Shown here piece by piece: positions 11,301-20,588 of a stretch of 64,000 nucleotides of DNA. Location: assembly GCA_009763385.1 (NCBI GenBank), contig CM019825.1, positions 19,769,499 through 19,833,498 on the forward strand, in the 5' to 3' direction. The DNA is from Coix lacryma-jobi var. lacryma-jobi (lineage: Eukaryota > Streptophyta > Magnoliopsida > Poales > Poaceae). Each line of letters starts with the position of its first letter. Position 1 is the first letter of the stretch. A model generated the notes under the pieces. It had not been told where the DNA came from. It saw only the letters and a list, made by a program, of their open reading frames with translations, and did not search any database. The translations under genes were made by a program, and so were the position numbers.

Positions 11301-14300
11301 GCTGCCCTAAGCTGACGATGCTTGAGCGCAGCTGCGGGATGAAGTAAACATCCGTCAGCGCGCGATGCTCCCCGTTCCGGCATCGGAAGACAACGGTGCC
11401 TTGGCCGCGGATGTGAACCCGCGAGCCATCTCCGAACTTGACCGTCCCGGTCTTGCTCTCATCGAGGTTGGAGAAGACGGCCCTGCTCCCCGTCATGTGG
11501 TTGCTGGCCCCTGAGTCAAGGTACCACCTCTGCTCCAGCTCATCCCCGACAGCGCCAAGTTGGACCTGCGCACGCGGCTCGTCAAGGTGGACGGCCTGCG
11601 TCGCAGTCCTCTGCTCCGCTTCCGCCTCCTCTGCTTCGCCATCCTGCAGCGCGCAGTACTCACCCATCAAGAGCGCGTGCTCGTCATCGCTGTCGTCTTG
11701 AGCAAGGTGTGCCTCCTCCTTCTTCTCCGGCTTCTTCTCTGGGCACTCCCGCGCCCAGTGTCCCACCTTCCCGCAACGTCGGCAGGCGTTCGGGTCGGTG
11801 TAGCGCTTCTTCTTCTTCTTGTCCGCCGGCGCCTTGCCACGCTGCTTGCTGCCCTCGCCGCTGCGGTCACCACCGCCCCGGCTGGAGGAACCTTCCCTGG
11901 ACCTGCGCTTCTCTTTCATCCGCGCTGTCCACTCCTCCTCCGTCAGCAGCAGCTGGGACTTCACCTTCTCCGCCGGTGCGCGGTCCTCCACCGCGCGCAG
12001 CCGCCCAGTCACATCCTCGAGCGACAAAGTGGACAAGTCCAGCATCGTCTCGATGGACAAGGCAAGCTGGGCGTACTTGGCTGGCACGACGCGCAGCAGC
12101 TTGGCCACGACGTCCTCGTCGTCGATCGGCTTGCCATACGTGGCCAGCTGACCCGCCAACGACTGCAGACGCAGCGCGAAGTCCTCCACCGTCTCCCCGG
12201 GCTTGAACCGGAGATCGTCGAACTCTCTCCGCAGCTGCTGCGCCTTCGCCTTCTTGGCTCGATCCGAGCCAACGCGGAGCGATGCAAGCATCTCCCACGC
12301 CTCCTTGGCTGTGTCCTTCCGGCCAAGTGCCTCATGGTACTCGCTGGGTGTAGATGCCATGAGCGCCTCCATGACGCCCACCTCCGCCTCCTCACCGGCG
12401 TTCCCGGTCTCCACAGCCGCCCACCACTTGCGTGCGCGCAGCTTCCACTTCATGTGGACAGCCCACTCGCCGTAGTTGGTGCGGGTGAGCATCGGCCAGG
12501 AGCTGGCTCCGCCGAACTCCCGCACCGTGCGTATCTCCATCTGCGGCTGGACGACTGGGGACTCTGGGGACTCCTGCGGCTTCTTGCCGTCGCCGACGCC
12601 AGGCTTCCCACCGCTCGTATCCATCGCCGGCGGTTAAGCGCAGCGACGTGTACAAGCTCCGATACCACTTGTTAGCTGCTGTACCAGCAGCCCAGGGTGA
12701 GCAGACCCTGCTCACCTTCCCTCTCCCTCTCCCTTGAACCAAGGTGGAAGAAGAGCCTTGAGCTCTCTGAACACACACAAACACACACTGCAATTTCAGT
12801 TTCAGCGTTGGCTGAAACTGAGAGCTGCTGCTGCTTCACTATGTGGTGGCCAAAAATGAACTACCTTCTCTATTGCATTAGGTACATATATATAGGTCTG
12901 CATAGTCGGTTCTGCTGCCCAACTTGCATCTCCTAGTAGCTGTGTAGCAGCTGTATACAAGCAAAATCTAAATTGACTACTGCTACTACTAGCTGTCCTT
13001 ATCTCATATCCTAAGAAACTTAAGGACTAAGCTATACTACTTGGTGTACAAGGAACCAGCAGCAGATTACTCAACACAAACTGTTTAACTGTTAATGACC
13101 TGAGCGAGCCTTGCTAGAAGATATAGAGATAGAGTACGCCTCCTACTTGAATCATCCAGTGCTAGTATGGCCAATCCTGCCACCGAACCTGCTAATATTC
13201 TGCTCCATCACGCCCTTCAGTTGAGTCATGGATATGATTTGAGAAAAAAAAAAGAAAATAGCCTAGTATGGACCTATTAGTGACTACCCAAGGTTAAGCT
13301 CTGGTTAGATGCATAATTATAACGAAAAAATGCTTCTAACAAACCACAACCAGAGCTCTGTGTTGAAATATAGGCAAGGTGTCATAGGCTCATAGCATAT
13401 AGGCACTTACGCATTGTACGGTGTCTCCTTTTTCCTAAATCTCCTAAGGAAACATCGAAGTGCATGATATGATCCCGTGAATCCGCCAAAAAGCAACCCT
13501 ACTCGGCAAGCTTCCTCTCTTACTATAAGATCTTTTTCTGAAACCAGTTGCTGTAAATCAAAATGTATTCAAATGAGTATACACTTAATTAAAATAATGA
13601 AACATGGAGATAGGGAGACATTAGTTGTGGGATAGTATTTGTAAATAATAAACCAGTAGGTCAGACAGTAGTGGCTGAACATTATTTGTTTGGAATGGGG
13701 CGTGGACAGCCTCAAGGCATGAAATAGACCAAAAACAATGCATACCATGAGACATTCTGTAGACATATATCAGTCAGAGCAACCAATTCAGCTCTGGCAC
13801 GTACTGGCTACTAGAATATGCACTACAAACGCTGCAACAGCTGGCTCAAATATTTAAATTTTGGCAGTTTATTATCACCGTTATCCAATCTAATAAGCAT
13901 TGAGAAAGCGAAAGCTGTAACATCAGCAGTAGCAGCATGTAAACAGGAAGCCGGCCTTCGCTCAATTCCTTCTCATGACATTTTCACTGGCATTGAAAAT
14001 CGCCAATTCCACTCCAATTAACCAATGAAACCAAGGGGTAGTAAATTTGCATAATCCAACCCCAAGCTCTCGACTGAATCCCCGCAACCGATTAATCTGT
14101 CATCCCACCCGATCTAATTAGGCCGCGATGCGAGGTAACACGAGGGGTACCTTAAGGTCGAGGAGCGAACCATAGGACCTGCGGCGCACGAGCTTGAAGG
14201 CGCGGAGGAGGATGCCGATGCCTACGCGGACGCCGTACGAGAGCAGGAAGCTCTGGCACAGGTTCCCCGCCGCGTGCGCCGCGCACGACTCCCCGTCGTG

Positions 14301-14561
14301 GTCGCACCCCCGCTCTCCCTCCAGCTGCTCATCCCCCTCTCCCTTACCGCCGCCGCCCTGGTGCCGATGGAGCTCCTCGATGGCTTCCCGCAGCCGCTCC
14401 TCCGCCTCCCGCAGCCGCCGGGCCGCCGCCTCGGACACCGGCGGCTGCTGATGCTGATGCGCGGCCGCGGTGGGTGGAGGCGGCGTGGCCGCTGGGCGCG
14501 GACCCAGGGTAGGCTCCGCGCCGGCGGAGAGGTCGAACGACGGCGTCGAGAGGAACGGCAT
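5389..14561 (-). CDS. TMEM135-like multi-pass membrane protein, 8 exons, 554 aa
   Basis: Minus-strand exons 14561-14151, 13550-13411, 13199-13100, 7735-7637, 7528-7181, 6891-6799, 6721-6515 and 5655-5389 join with GT-AG introns and consistent phases into 555 codons including the stop. The product starts with a Pro/Ala-rich N-terminus and a short coiled segment (RRLREAEERLREAIEEL). It contains LFGGFTGSYHALRCFLR, the Cys-bearing RECCRGGPVD and IIPCSVIHP segments, the hydrophobic TFPLYFSLTFVPFVVL, and a C-terminal LLEKKARRAELALYVLPRAG block. This is the architecture of the TMEM135 family, distantly related to Tim17/22/23. In animals TMEM135 affects mitochondrial dynamics and peroxisomes; the plant role is not established. 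Intron 3 (13099-7736) is swollen by a Copia element from about 105 nt to 5,364 nt. The coding frame is intact, so function depends on that intron being spliced. Exon calls come from translation by eye, not transcripts. Confidence 0.88.
6484..6500. repeat. Homopolymer run of 17 G in intron 7 of the TMEM135-like gene
   Basis: Seventeen consecutive G on the plus strand (C on the sense strand), 14 bp below the exon 7 donor. The length is likely variable and error-prone in sequencing. Confidence 0.8.
7823..8229 (-). repeat. Copia 3' LTR
   Basis: 407 bp, TG...CA on both strands, matching 12670-13076 throughout by eye. Because the element is sense to the host gene, this LTR puts retroelement polyadenylation signals on the host pre-mRNA strand. 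A small 79-codon plus-strand ORF occurs in both LTR copies and is a by-product, not a gene. Confidence 0.95.
8230..8245 (-). promoter_or_regulatory. Copia polypurine tract
   Basis: Immediately inside the 3' LTR the minus strand reads a purine-rich AGGGGAAGAAT, the expected primer for plus-strand DNA synthesis. Confidence 0.7.
8251..12624 (-). CDS. Copia gag-pol polyprotein, 1457 aa, uninterrupted
   Basis: One open frame starts 45 nt inside the 5' LTR. In order: a UBN2-type gag; a CCHC zinc knuckle near residue 281 (CRRCGKVGHWARECP); aspartic protease with DSGASNHM near 368; a GAG-pre-integrase HHCC region near 500-545; integrase core with D near 560, D near 625 (TDRGGEF) and E near 660 (NGVVERRNQ); reverse transcriptase from about 955 with YVDDLIV near 1123; and RNase H from about 1310 (SDADMAGD, CEAEY). 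Integrase before reverse transcriptase identifies Ty1/copia order. All key catalytic residues are visible and no stop or frameshift occurs, so the element may be autonomous. GC content is far above that of the surrounding AT-rich intron. The many plus-strand ORFs over this interval are shadows. Confidence 0.97.
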   Translation of the reverse strand: MDTSGGKPGVGDGKKPQESPESPVVQPQMEIRTVREFGGASSWPMLTRTNYGEWAVHMKWKLRARKWWAAVETGNAGEEAEVGVMEALMASTPSEYHEALGRKDTAKEAWEMLASLRVGSDRAKKAKAQQLRREFDDLRFKPGETVEDFALRLQSLAGQLATYGKPIDDEDVVAKLLRVVPAKYAQLALSIETMLDLSTLSLEDVTGRLRAVEDRAPAEKVKSQLLLTEEEWTARMKEKRRSREGSSSRGGGDRSGEGSKQRGKAPADKKKKKRYTDPNACRRCGKVGHWARECPEKKPEKKEEAHLAQDDSDDEHALLMGEYCALQDGEAEEAEAEQRTATQAVHLDEPRAQVQLGAVGDELEQRWYLDSGASNHMTGSRAVFSNLDESKTGTVKFGDGSRVHIRGQGTVVFRCRNGEHRALTDVYFIPQLRSSIVSLGQLDEHGAEVLIRHGVLRIKDKERRLLAKVTRSRNRLYLLDLKVEQPVCLAAACTEEPWLWHGRFGHLSFDALGRLGKMVVGLPEIKHAGELCDSCLAGKQKRLPFPKAAKYRAADPLALVHGDLCGPITPATHGGRRYFLLLVDDCSRYMWLQLLTSKSDAADAIKAFKARAEAESGKRLRVLRTDRGGEFTAVEFAEYCAEEGVGRHLTAPYSPHQNGVVERRNQTIVGMARSMMKAKRMPAAFWGEAVTTAVFILNRSPTKALKGMTPYEAWHGHKPNVSYLRTFGCIGHVKATKPGLGKLEDRSTRMVFLGYEDGSKAYRLYDPVGGKVVVSRDVIFDEAASWSWDRPEAGVEQGGGLCDSFVVEQLVVRRHGDVVEAPVTGEAEAEEPATAEVVEPPSPLGAGSHGSPGQMAEQSPASPQQGTPATATTIEYATPPSNISEFVDAFHEGEEVRFRRIDNVVGDAAVPGLAARVLDDDPTLLLTSAEEPATFAVAERDAAWRKAMLEEMKAIEDNGTWDLVDLPAGCRPIGLKWVFKVKRDERGAVVKHKARLVARGYVQREGVDFEEVFAPVARMESVRLLLALAAAKDWQVHHLDVKSAFLNGDLAETVFVKQPPGFVVKGAEHKVLRLRKALYGLRQAPRAWNVKLDATMAELGFTRCATEHALYTRRRGKEHLIVGVYVDDLIVTGARAQDIAGFKEEMAARFRMSDLGALSYYLGIEMKQGADAIKLGQRAYAQKLLERAGMAGCKAVATPMEERIKLSKESTAAKVDATLYRSIVGGLRWLTHTRPDIAFAVGYVSRFMEDPREDHWTAVKRLLRYVQGSMELGIVFPKHGSLQLTVFSEAPPKTKEGAPGITAFSDADMAGDVDGRRSTSGVLVFLGGAPIAWQSLKQKMVALSTCEAEYVAAATAACQVVWLRRLLTELTGVQAQPPALKVDNQPAIALAKNPVLHDRSKHIDVKFHFLRDCVDGGQLVIEFVETGRQLADILTKSLGRLRFLELRQMIGMAEVKG
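12656..12667 (-). promoter_or_regulatory. Copia primer-binding site (initiator Met tRNA type)
   Basis: Two bases inside the 5' LTR the minus strand reads TGGTATCGGAGC. This is one base off TGGTATCAGAGC, which pairs with the 3' end of plant initiator tRNA-Met. Confidence 0.8.
12670..13076 (-). repeat. Copia 5' LTR with TATA-like promoter
   Basis: 407 bp, same sequence as the left LTR. On the minus strand a TATATATA box lies near 12894-12885, which would start retroelement transcription toward gag. The LTR begins only 19 bp beyond the last base shared with the exon 3 splice-donor neighbourhood. Confidence 0.93.
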
Positions 14562-15070
14562 CTCCGGCGACCTGCCGCTCGGGCCTGGGCCGGACCGGGC
14601 TTGGACTCAGGGACTCTGGCGGGTCGTCCCTTCGCTTCTGTTCTGATGAAGCCGCTCGCTTTCGTCGCCAGTCGTCGCGCTCCGACACTTGGGCGGATGA
14701 TATCTTCAAATTCTTTGATTGATGATGATGCTTTAATAAAGAGTGGCGGGGTCGTTACGGTTACGGATATGGACTTTGCTCCGGCATGGCACTGGCACTG
14801 GCACTGTCACAGGGACGGGACGGCACGGCACGGCACGGGATGGGAACGGAACTAGTATACGCTATACGCTATTCCTGTGGACATAGCAGGGCAAAACCAT
14901 AGAAAGATGGACAAGATGATGATGTCCTACCCTTTTATCAGTTACTAGCAGTCTAGCATCATCAGTTAACTAACAAGTCAGAACCAGAGTACTTTAGGTT
15001 CCATTAAGAAATGTCCTTGGCTCATGTTAGACCAAAAGTATGGTCAAATTATGTGGGCAGTTATATGAGG

Positions 15071-15307
15071 TATGCCCTCCGTTTCTAAATAATTATCGTT
15101 ATCGGTGTAAGTGTCGCAAGTTTAACTCGATTTATAGCAAATACATACAACATTTATATCTCTAACTAAATTTGTTAAAAAACTAGATCAAAATATTTTT
15201 TCAATAACATTAATTATATACAATAAATCTTAATATTTTTAATATATATTTAATCAAAAATATCTTTAAGAAGCGAAAACGACAGTTATTTAGGGACGAA
15301 AAGAGTA
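15071..15307. mobile_element. Stowaway-like MITE
   Basis: About 237 bp bounded by TA. The ends are inverted: left CCTCCGTTTCTAAATAATTA, right (reversed) TTCGTCCCTAAATAACTGTC. The interior is AT-rich and non-coding. TA duplication and CTCCGT ends are typical of Tc1/mariner-derived Stowaway elements. Confidence 0.7.
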
Positions 15308-15904
15308 ATATCTCTTACCAAAAGATAAACATGTGTATAGAATGTTATTGTAGATTTTCATTTTTAGGATAGTTGAAACTACAGAATAGTTATCTAAACT
15401 AGGATAGAAACCTTGATTAATCGCTTAGAGGATGTTTGACAGGCTCACCGAAGCTGATTTTACGGGTCTCCTAAACCGCTCCGACTCCTTAGTTCTTCAA
15501 GAGAAAAACAGTCCCTTAGACTAGCCACAGTGTTGGATTTCACCGGTGCTCAAATAGGAAAGAGAAGGATGAGGCATCGGCTCATGTCATTGTGGAGTGC
15601 GATGCCAAGTTGAAAAAGCCAGACACCGTGACATGTAGAAGCCTCGATGCTTGATGAATAAAGAAATAATTTCCAGTCATCCACTACGGTAGGTAGAGAC
15701 AGTCATATTTTGAACACACTAGCCCCACATTCACATGGGCATCGATGCTGACGCTGTGGCTTTTCAAGTGTTCCCAGCATCAGTGAAGGTGGCAGAGGAA
15801 TCTCTTGTTTGGGCATCGATGACGCCGTGGGCAGTCTTACTACTCACGTTAGACACGACATGAGTAGATGCCTGATAAACTGAGACGACGAAGATCCAAA
15901 ACAA

Positions 15905-16303
15905 TACTCGCTCCACTTCTAAATAACTGTTATTTTTACTTCTTAACAAATAAATTTAACTAAATATATAAAAAAATTTATGGTATAAAATTAATATTAT
16001 TACTTAGTTTATAAATATTTTATAATAAACTTATTTAAATATTATGCCTCTATATCCATATTAGTTGTCATTTTAGATAAAATTTGAGTTAAACATTATA
16101 AATATAAATTATCAATTACTATTAAGTTTCTAAGTTTGCAAATCTAAAAATTACATGAATAGAATTGTCTTGAAAATTACTTTCATAAAAATATACATAT
16201 ATCATTTTTTATAAATATTTCTATAAAAACAAGAGGTTAAAGTTGTGTTTTGAAGACCATGTCGCAACTCTAAACGATAACTAACATGTGTATGGAAGAA
16301 GTA
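15905..16303. mobile_element. Possible degenerate Stowaway-like MITE
   Basis: It starts TACTCGCTCCACTTCTAAAT and is AT-rich for about 400 bp. The right end is only weakly complementary to the left, so the boundary is uncertain. Confidence 0.35.
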
Positions 16304-16359
16304 CTATATTTTCTACAAATGTCATCAAACTTACCGACAAACCAGAGTGAGTACTCACA

Positions 16360-16490
16360 TACTCCCTCCGTCATAAAATAAATGCAATTATAGGATTAGA
16401 CACAGTTACCAATACATCTGTAAAATTATCAAAATATCTCTATAAAGTTACCATTGTTACACTTTGAAAAACGAGAAAGTACACAAAGGT
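16360..16490. mobile_element. Stowaway-like MITE fragment
   Basis: It begins TACTCCCTCCGTCATAAAAT and runs into AGACACAGTTACCAATA and CTTTGAAAAACGA. The same internal words recur at 39882-39972 and in part at 40065-40084, so this is a multicopy family. Confidence 0.55.
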
Positions 16491-16914
16491 CATGTTTAGT
16501 TCTCAATATTCCCCCAAAAATTTTGCACAGTACGCGTCATATCTTTAGACACATGCATAAAGTATTGAATGTAGGTAAAAAAAATTTAATTATACAGTTT
16601 ATTTGTAAATATCGAGAGAATCTTTTGAGCCTAATTAGTCGATATTTGGATAAAGTTTATTAAATAATAACGAAAATGATATAGGAACTTTTCACCACAA
16701 AGACCGGGCCAAAGACGAATATATTTGTTTTTTTTTGTCTTACATGTACATTTTCGGAGCGAGTACTCTCCGTCACTCCGTGGGCCAGTGGTCATGTGAC
16801 ATGTCAGACTCACACAGGTACCCAAGCTGCTTCGCGCCTTCGCCAGCGCGACGAGCTCGACGGGGACCGATCATGTAGAACCAGGTAACCAACGCACACG
16901 GCACACCACGCACC

Positions 16915-18312
16915 ATGGCCGCCGCAGCCGCCGCCGGCACACGCTGCCGAGACCCAACCGCCGACCCTAAGTCCCAGTTCTTCGTCGACGCTGGCCACCC
17001 GTACACAGTCGCTGCAGCCACCGCGCTCACCTCCCACCGCGCCAAGTCCAAGTGGTCCCACCTCTCTTCGGTTCCCATCCCCTCCCCCCTCCCGGCCTCC
17101 GCCGCCGCCGCTGTGCTCCTCCTCCTCCGCCACCGGCCGCACACCGCGCTCCGCTTCCACGCCTTCGCCCTCCGCCGCCTCCTTCCCTCCCGCTCCCCTC
17201 CCCCTCTCGTCTTCTCCGCCTCCGCAGCCCACGTCGCGGCGGCCTCCCGCCTCCGGGGCGCCGCCCTCGCCGTCCTTGCCTCCGCCTCCCGCCACTACTC
17301 ACCGGCCCAGATCTTCAACGCCCTTGCCGCCACCTACCGCCGCTTCGCCTCCGCCCCATTCGTCTTCGACCTCCTCCTCCTCGCCTACCTCCGCTCCCGC
17401 CGCGACTCCCTCGCCGCGGCCTCCGTCGCCCGCCGCATCCTCGCTGCCGGCGCGCGGCCGCTCCCCTCCACCGCGGCGGCTCTTCTTCGCTCACTCCCTT
17501 CCGCCACCGCGGCCCTCGACATGTATCATCAAATCTACACGCATCCAAGTCCACGGAGCAATCACCTCCTCCTGCCGACCGTTCACACCTTCAATTCCCT
17601 CCTCCTTGCTTTCCACCGCGAAGGCAAGCGTGATGGATTCAAGATTGTGCTCCAGGAAATGGGCAAATATTCCTGCAAGCACAACGTGTGCACCTACAGC
17701 ATCATGATGGCTGAGTACTGCAATGGCGGACATGTGGAGACAGCACGAGCACTGTGGGATGAGATGATTCAGGAAGGGATCCAGCCTGATGTAACTGCGT
17801 ACAACACAATGGTTAGTGGGTATTGCCATTCTGGGGAGGTAGGGATGGCAGAGGAGATGTTTAAAAATATGTTGATGGGTGGGATTGATCCAACTGCCAC
17901 AACGTTCGAATGGTTGGTTAGAGGGCATTGTATGGCACAGGATGCTGAGGCAGCAATGCTTGTGCGTGCAGACATGAAAAGGAGGGGGTTTGGGTTGACG
18001 CCAGAGGCTATCGAGGAATTGTTGGATGGATTATGTCAAAATGGGAGGGTTGAGGATGGCTTGGGTGTTTTGCGAGAGGAGATGAAGAGGGAAGAGTTTG
18101 TGCCAACTCGGAGGAGTTACGAGGTGTTGATTAGTGGGTTTTGTGATGAAGGGGAGGTGGAGGTGGCAATCAGACTCCAAGCAGAGATGGCTGGAAAGGG
18201 ATTTGATGCTGGCAGTGACGTGTACCGTGCATTTATTAGTGCCTATGAGAAGTCTGAAAACTATGAGATGGTGGAGAAGTTGAGGAAGGAAATGGCGGTG
18301 ATGTGCACTTAG
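16915..18312 (+). CDS. P-class pentatricopeptide repeat (PPR) protein, 465 aa, intronless
   Basis: The single open frame starts at an ATG in a GC-rich context. Residues 1 to about 200 are Ala/Pro/Arg-rich and could include an organelle-targeting peptide. From residue 223 about seven consecutive 35-residue PPR units follow, for example TYSIMMAEYCNGGHVETARA, AYNTMVSGYCHSGEV and SYEVLISGFCDEGEV. P-class PPR proteins bind single-stranded RNA in mitochondria or chloroplasts and act in its processing or stability. No E, DYW or SMR extension follows the last repeat. Lack of introns is normal for plant PPR genes. The RNA target cannot be read from the sequence. Codon usage shifts from very GC-rich (first 200 codons) to balanced, a common grass 5'-3' gradient. 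Confidence 0.93.
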   Translation: MAAAAAAGTRCRDPTADPKSQFFVDAGHPYTVAAATALTSHRAKSKWSHLSSVPIPSPLPASAAAAVLLLLRHRPHTALRFHAFALRRLLPSRSPPPLVFSASAAHVAAASRLRGAALAVLASASRHYSPAQIFNALAATYRRFASAPFVFDLLLLAYLRSRRDSLAAASVARRILAAGARPLPSTAAALLRSLPSATAALDMYHQIYTHPSPRSNHLLLPTVHTFNSLLLAFHREGKRDGFKIVLQEMGKYSCKHNVCTYSIMMAEYCNGGHVETARALWDEMIQEGIQPDVTAYNTMVSGYCHSGEVGMAEEMFKNMLMGGIDPTATTFEWLVRGHCMAQDAEAAMLVRADMKRRGFGLTPEAIEELLDGLCQNGRVEDGLGVLREEMKREEFVPTRRSYEVLISGFCDEGEVEVAIRLQAEMAGKGFDAGSDVYRAFISAYEKSENYEMVEKLRKEMAVMCT

Positions 18313-19119
18313 GATCTGATATTTGGCTTGGATATTACACAGTGATGCATGGATTTCAACCTCAGCTTGCAGTTGAGAACTCTGGTAAATCACCTAACTA
18401 TATTTACACCATTCCTCTTCCTTTGATTAGCTGCTTAGTTTAAAAACCAGCCATTTGTTCTCTTGAATTTATTTATTCATGTAGTTTTTGTTCTGCAATG
18501 GCATATTATAACCATTTATCTCAGAAAAATTGACATCTAGTGTTGAAACTTCAAACTTCAAATCATCCAAATTGGTGCTAACTTGTTCTCTAGGTGAGAG
18601 GTGTTGTAAAGCTTGTTCGCTTCAAACCGATGCTAACAACTGGTGTGGAAACATCATGTTAGAGCAGCCATTAGTTCCATATTCTACCCAGTCACATTCA
18701 TCTAAATGTAAGTGTCTGTTGTAGTCGTGTGGCACGAATATTTATACCTGCAAATTGTGATTCATAGATGATGAACAACAATCACTTGAACAATATAAGT
18801 CTGGTGGCAAATGCTATTTCAGACAAGCACTTAAGTTCTGAATTCTGATCCATGTAGGGTATCTTAGAAAAGCTAGTAAATTCTGTAATAGTTGAAAGAT
18901 AGTTCTCAATATCATATGTCAAATGTCCTTTCTGGTTCACTTCTCTATCTTATCCAACTGCTCCAGTTGCAAATTCATTAGCCAAACGACCCCAATAAAG
19001 CTATAAGCCAATAACTGCTGCGAATAACCTATTTCACTTTTCCTCCCAATGGCATGGATCACAACAGCATAGATACTGCAGTCGTCGCCAGGTTCTCTTC
19101 TGCTATTGTTGATGTGCAG
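18313..19119. other. PPR 3' UTR and intergenic DNA
   Basis: AT-rich, with no domain-bearing ORF on either strand. The first few hundred bases are likely the PPR 3' UTR; nothing else was recognised. Confidence 0.4.
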
Positions 19120-19903
19120 AAACGTTATGGCTACCAACTCATTCCAGAGTGGCGCAACAAATTCTGAATTGGATGAAGGAGTTCACTCCTAGCACTATCC
19201 TGGAGATGGATGTTGGAGAAATATGACCGCTTGATCTGCAATAGGATAATGTCTTTTAGTATATCTCTTTTGTGCTTGTTTGGTGAACTGGTGTCCCCAA
19301 TTTATTGAACTCTGTAAACATTTGCTTTCCATAAAACCATGTAGTGCTGGCAAATGTTGTTCTAAAATCTAAAGGACTTGTTTGAACAGACATAGTAGAA
19401 ATTCTGTCATCATGTAGTTTACATGATATGTTGTTGATATATCATATGTTCTTCCTGCAGACAGCACAATGGAAAGCGCAGTACAAGCGGCTATCCCCAG
19501 CTAAATCCTTCTCTTCGCCAGCAACCTTGTGAGAGGGTTCTCAGACGTGGTGTTGCTGAATAAGGGGCAGATGAGGGCATTGGGCATGCTCAGCTTTCAG
19601 GTAAACACGTTGTCTTCATGGGAAATCCCCTCATCTTTTTACCTTATAGAACCTCACAAACTTCTCTCCACATGTCCTTAGTTGTTTGTTACACATCTAA
19701 GTAAAATACTGACCCCAGATCCCAATTGGACTCATTGTAGGTAGTCATTATGTAATTACTGAATCTGTCCCTCATCCTGTGCTGGACAGAGGGAGGCGAA
19801 GCTTCTCACAGCAACAGCACCACAGTCCACAACTGTGTCTGGCCTAGAGTTGTTATTTGAAGTCCTGCTACTGCTCCTGGCCAAGGTGCTTATCACACTG
19901 TAA
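19120..19903 (+). pseudogene. Unrecognised gene relic with at least two spliced exons and a frameshift
   Basis: 19511-19600 encodes LFASNLVRGFSDVVLLNKGQ and ten more residues, ending at TTTCAG|GTAAAC. After GGACAG, 19790-19903 continues in the same phase with REAKLLTATAPQSTTVSG and ends in a Leu-rich tail and TAA. The upstream part of the same exon (from the CTGCAG acceptor at 19460) reads coherently (WKAQYKRLSPAKS) but one frame off, implying a single-base indel near 19506. A further coding-like patch around 19150-19225 (ILNWMKEFTPSTILEMD) lies before it. I do not recognise the family. A gene relic is more likely than a working gene, but the frameshift could be a sequence error. Confidence 0.4.
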
Positions 19904-20588
19904 CCTCTGCACCTTATGGTGATTCTTCACCAACTAAGCAGCTATCCACCTGTTCATAGCCACTTGGACTACCTGCCACCCAGGTTCGCAAAGTCTCTCT
20001 CTCTCTCTGCACCCCTTCAGGGGCTTATCCCCCCTGCACTTATCTTGTGGGAGCGATTTCATCAAATGGATTCGCAGGTCAACAGGCTTTGCATCTTTGA
20101 TGGTTGTGTGTTGTGTGTGCTTCAAGTGTCTTTGTTGCTCTATCCGCTGTACCTGTCTTTTTCGGTGTATTGGCGATATAAACATTGCATTCTGCTGCCG
20201 ATGAACTTCACTGAAACCAGGGTCATCCATTGTCTCTGCGAATGCAACAGTTGTTGACGTCTTACCAAAATACAGTTGTAGCCTAAGTAGGGATTATGCA
20301 CTACTATGCCTGGATCAATTCCTCTTCTTTTGTAACCGTTTTGGTGGCCAGCAGTTCTGCAGTTTAGCGTAACTGGAATGCAATTGATCTCTCCCAATCC
20401 CGCTCCAAAGGGAAAAAAACCATTGAGCTGCAGTGTAGTGTACCTCAAGGGCGCTAAACAGGGTAGTGTGCACTCAATTCTGCTGAAACAACGTATTTTT
20501 CACATAAATATGCAGACTAAGGTGGAGTAATTTTTAGTCCGTGTCCTAGCTAACACCCACCAGGTGAATCAGCCGATGTGAACAATAG
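19904..20588. other. Intergenic, no gene seen
   Basis: No domain-bearing ORF. 20561-20586 (CAGGTGAATCAGCCGATGTG and six more bases) is nearly repeated at 21665-21690 and again near 21834, on the other side of the TIR element. Confidence 0.4.

Larger units (their letters stand above)
7823..13076 (-). mobile_element. Complete, apparently intact Copia LTR retrotransposon in TMEM135-like intron 3
   Basis: Two 407-bp LTRs (7823-8229 and 12670-13076) begin TG and end CA, and I found no difference between them. The element is flanked by the 5-bp duplication CAAAC (7818-7822 and 13077-13081). On the minus strand it reads 5' LTR, primer-binding site, one long gag-pol ORF, polypurine tract, 3' LTR. 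Identical LTRs plus an open ORF point to a very recent insertion. It lies in the same orientation as the host gene, with its right edge 23 nt past the exon 3 boundary. The lineage within Copia was not assigned. Confidence 0.96.
14562..16914. other. Divergent intergenic region between the TMEM135-like and PPR genes
   Basis: It holds the promoters of both head-to-head genes. 14786-14850 has short GGCACT and ACGGC tandem runs. MITEs occupy 15071-15307, probably 15905-16303, and 16360-16490. 15420-15760 resembles a decayed element and has no coding signal. The 60-codon-class ORFs here show no recognisable domain. Confidence 0.5.

Noticed and set aside
11560..12675. 371-codon plus-strand ORF opposite the Copia gag
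   Set aside because: It is an antisense shadow of the GC-rich gag region, which has clear domains on the minus strand; no domain is visible in it.
14274..14855. 193-codon plus-strand ORF upstream of the TMEM135-like gene
   Set aside because: Antisense to exon 1; no conserved content and ends in GC microsatellite-like DNA.
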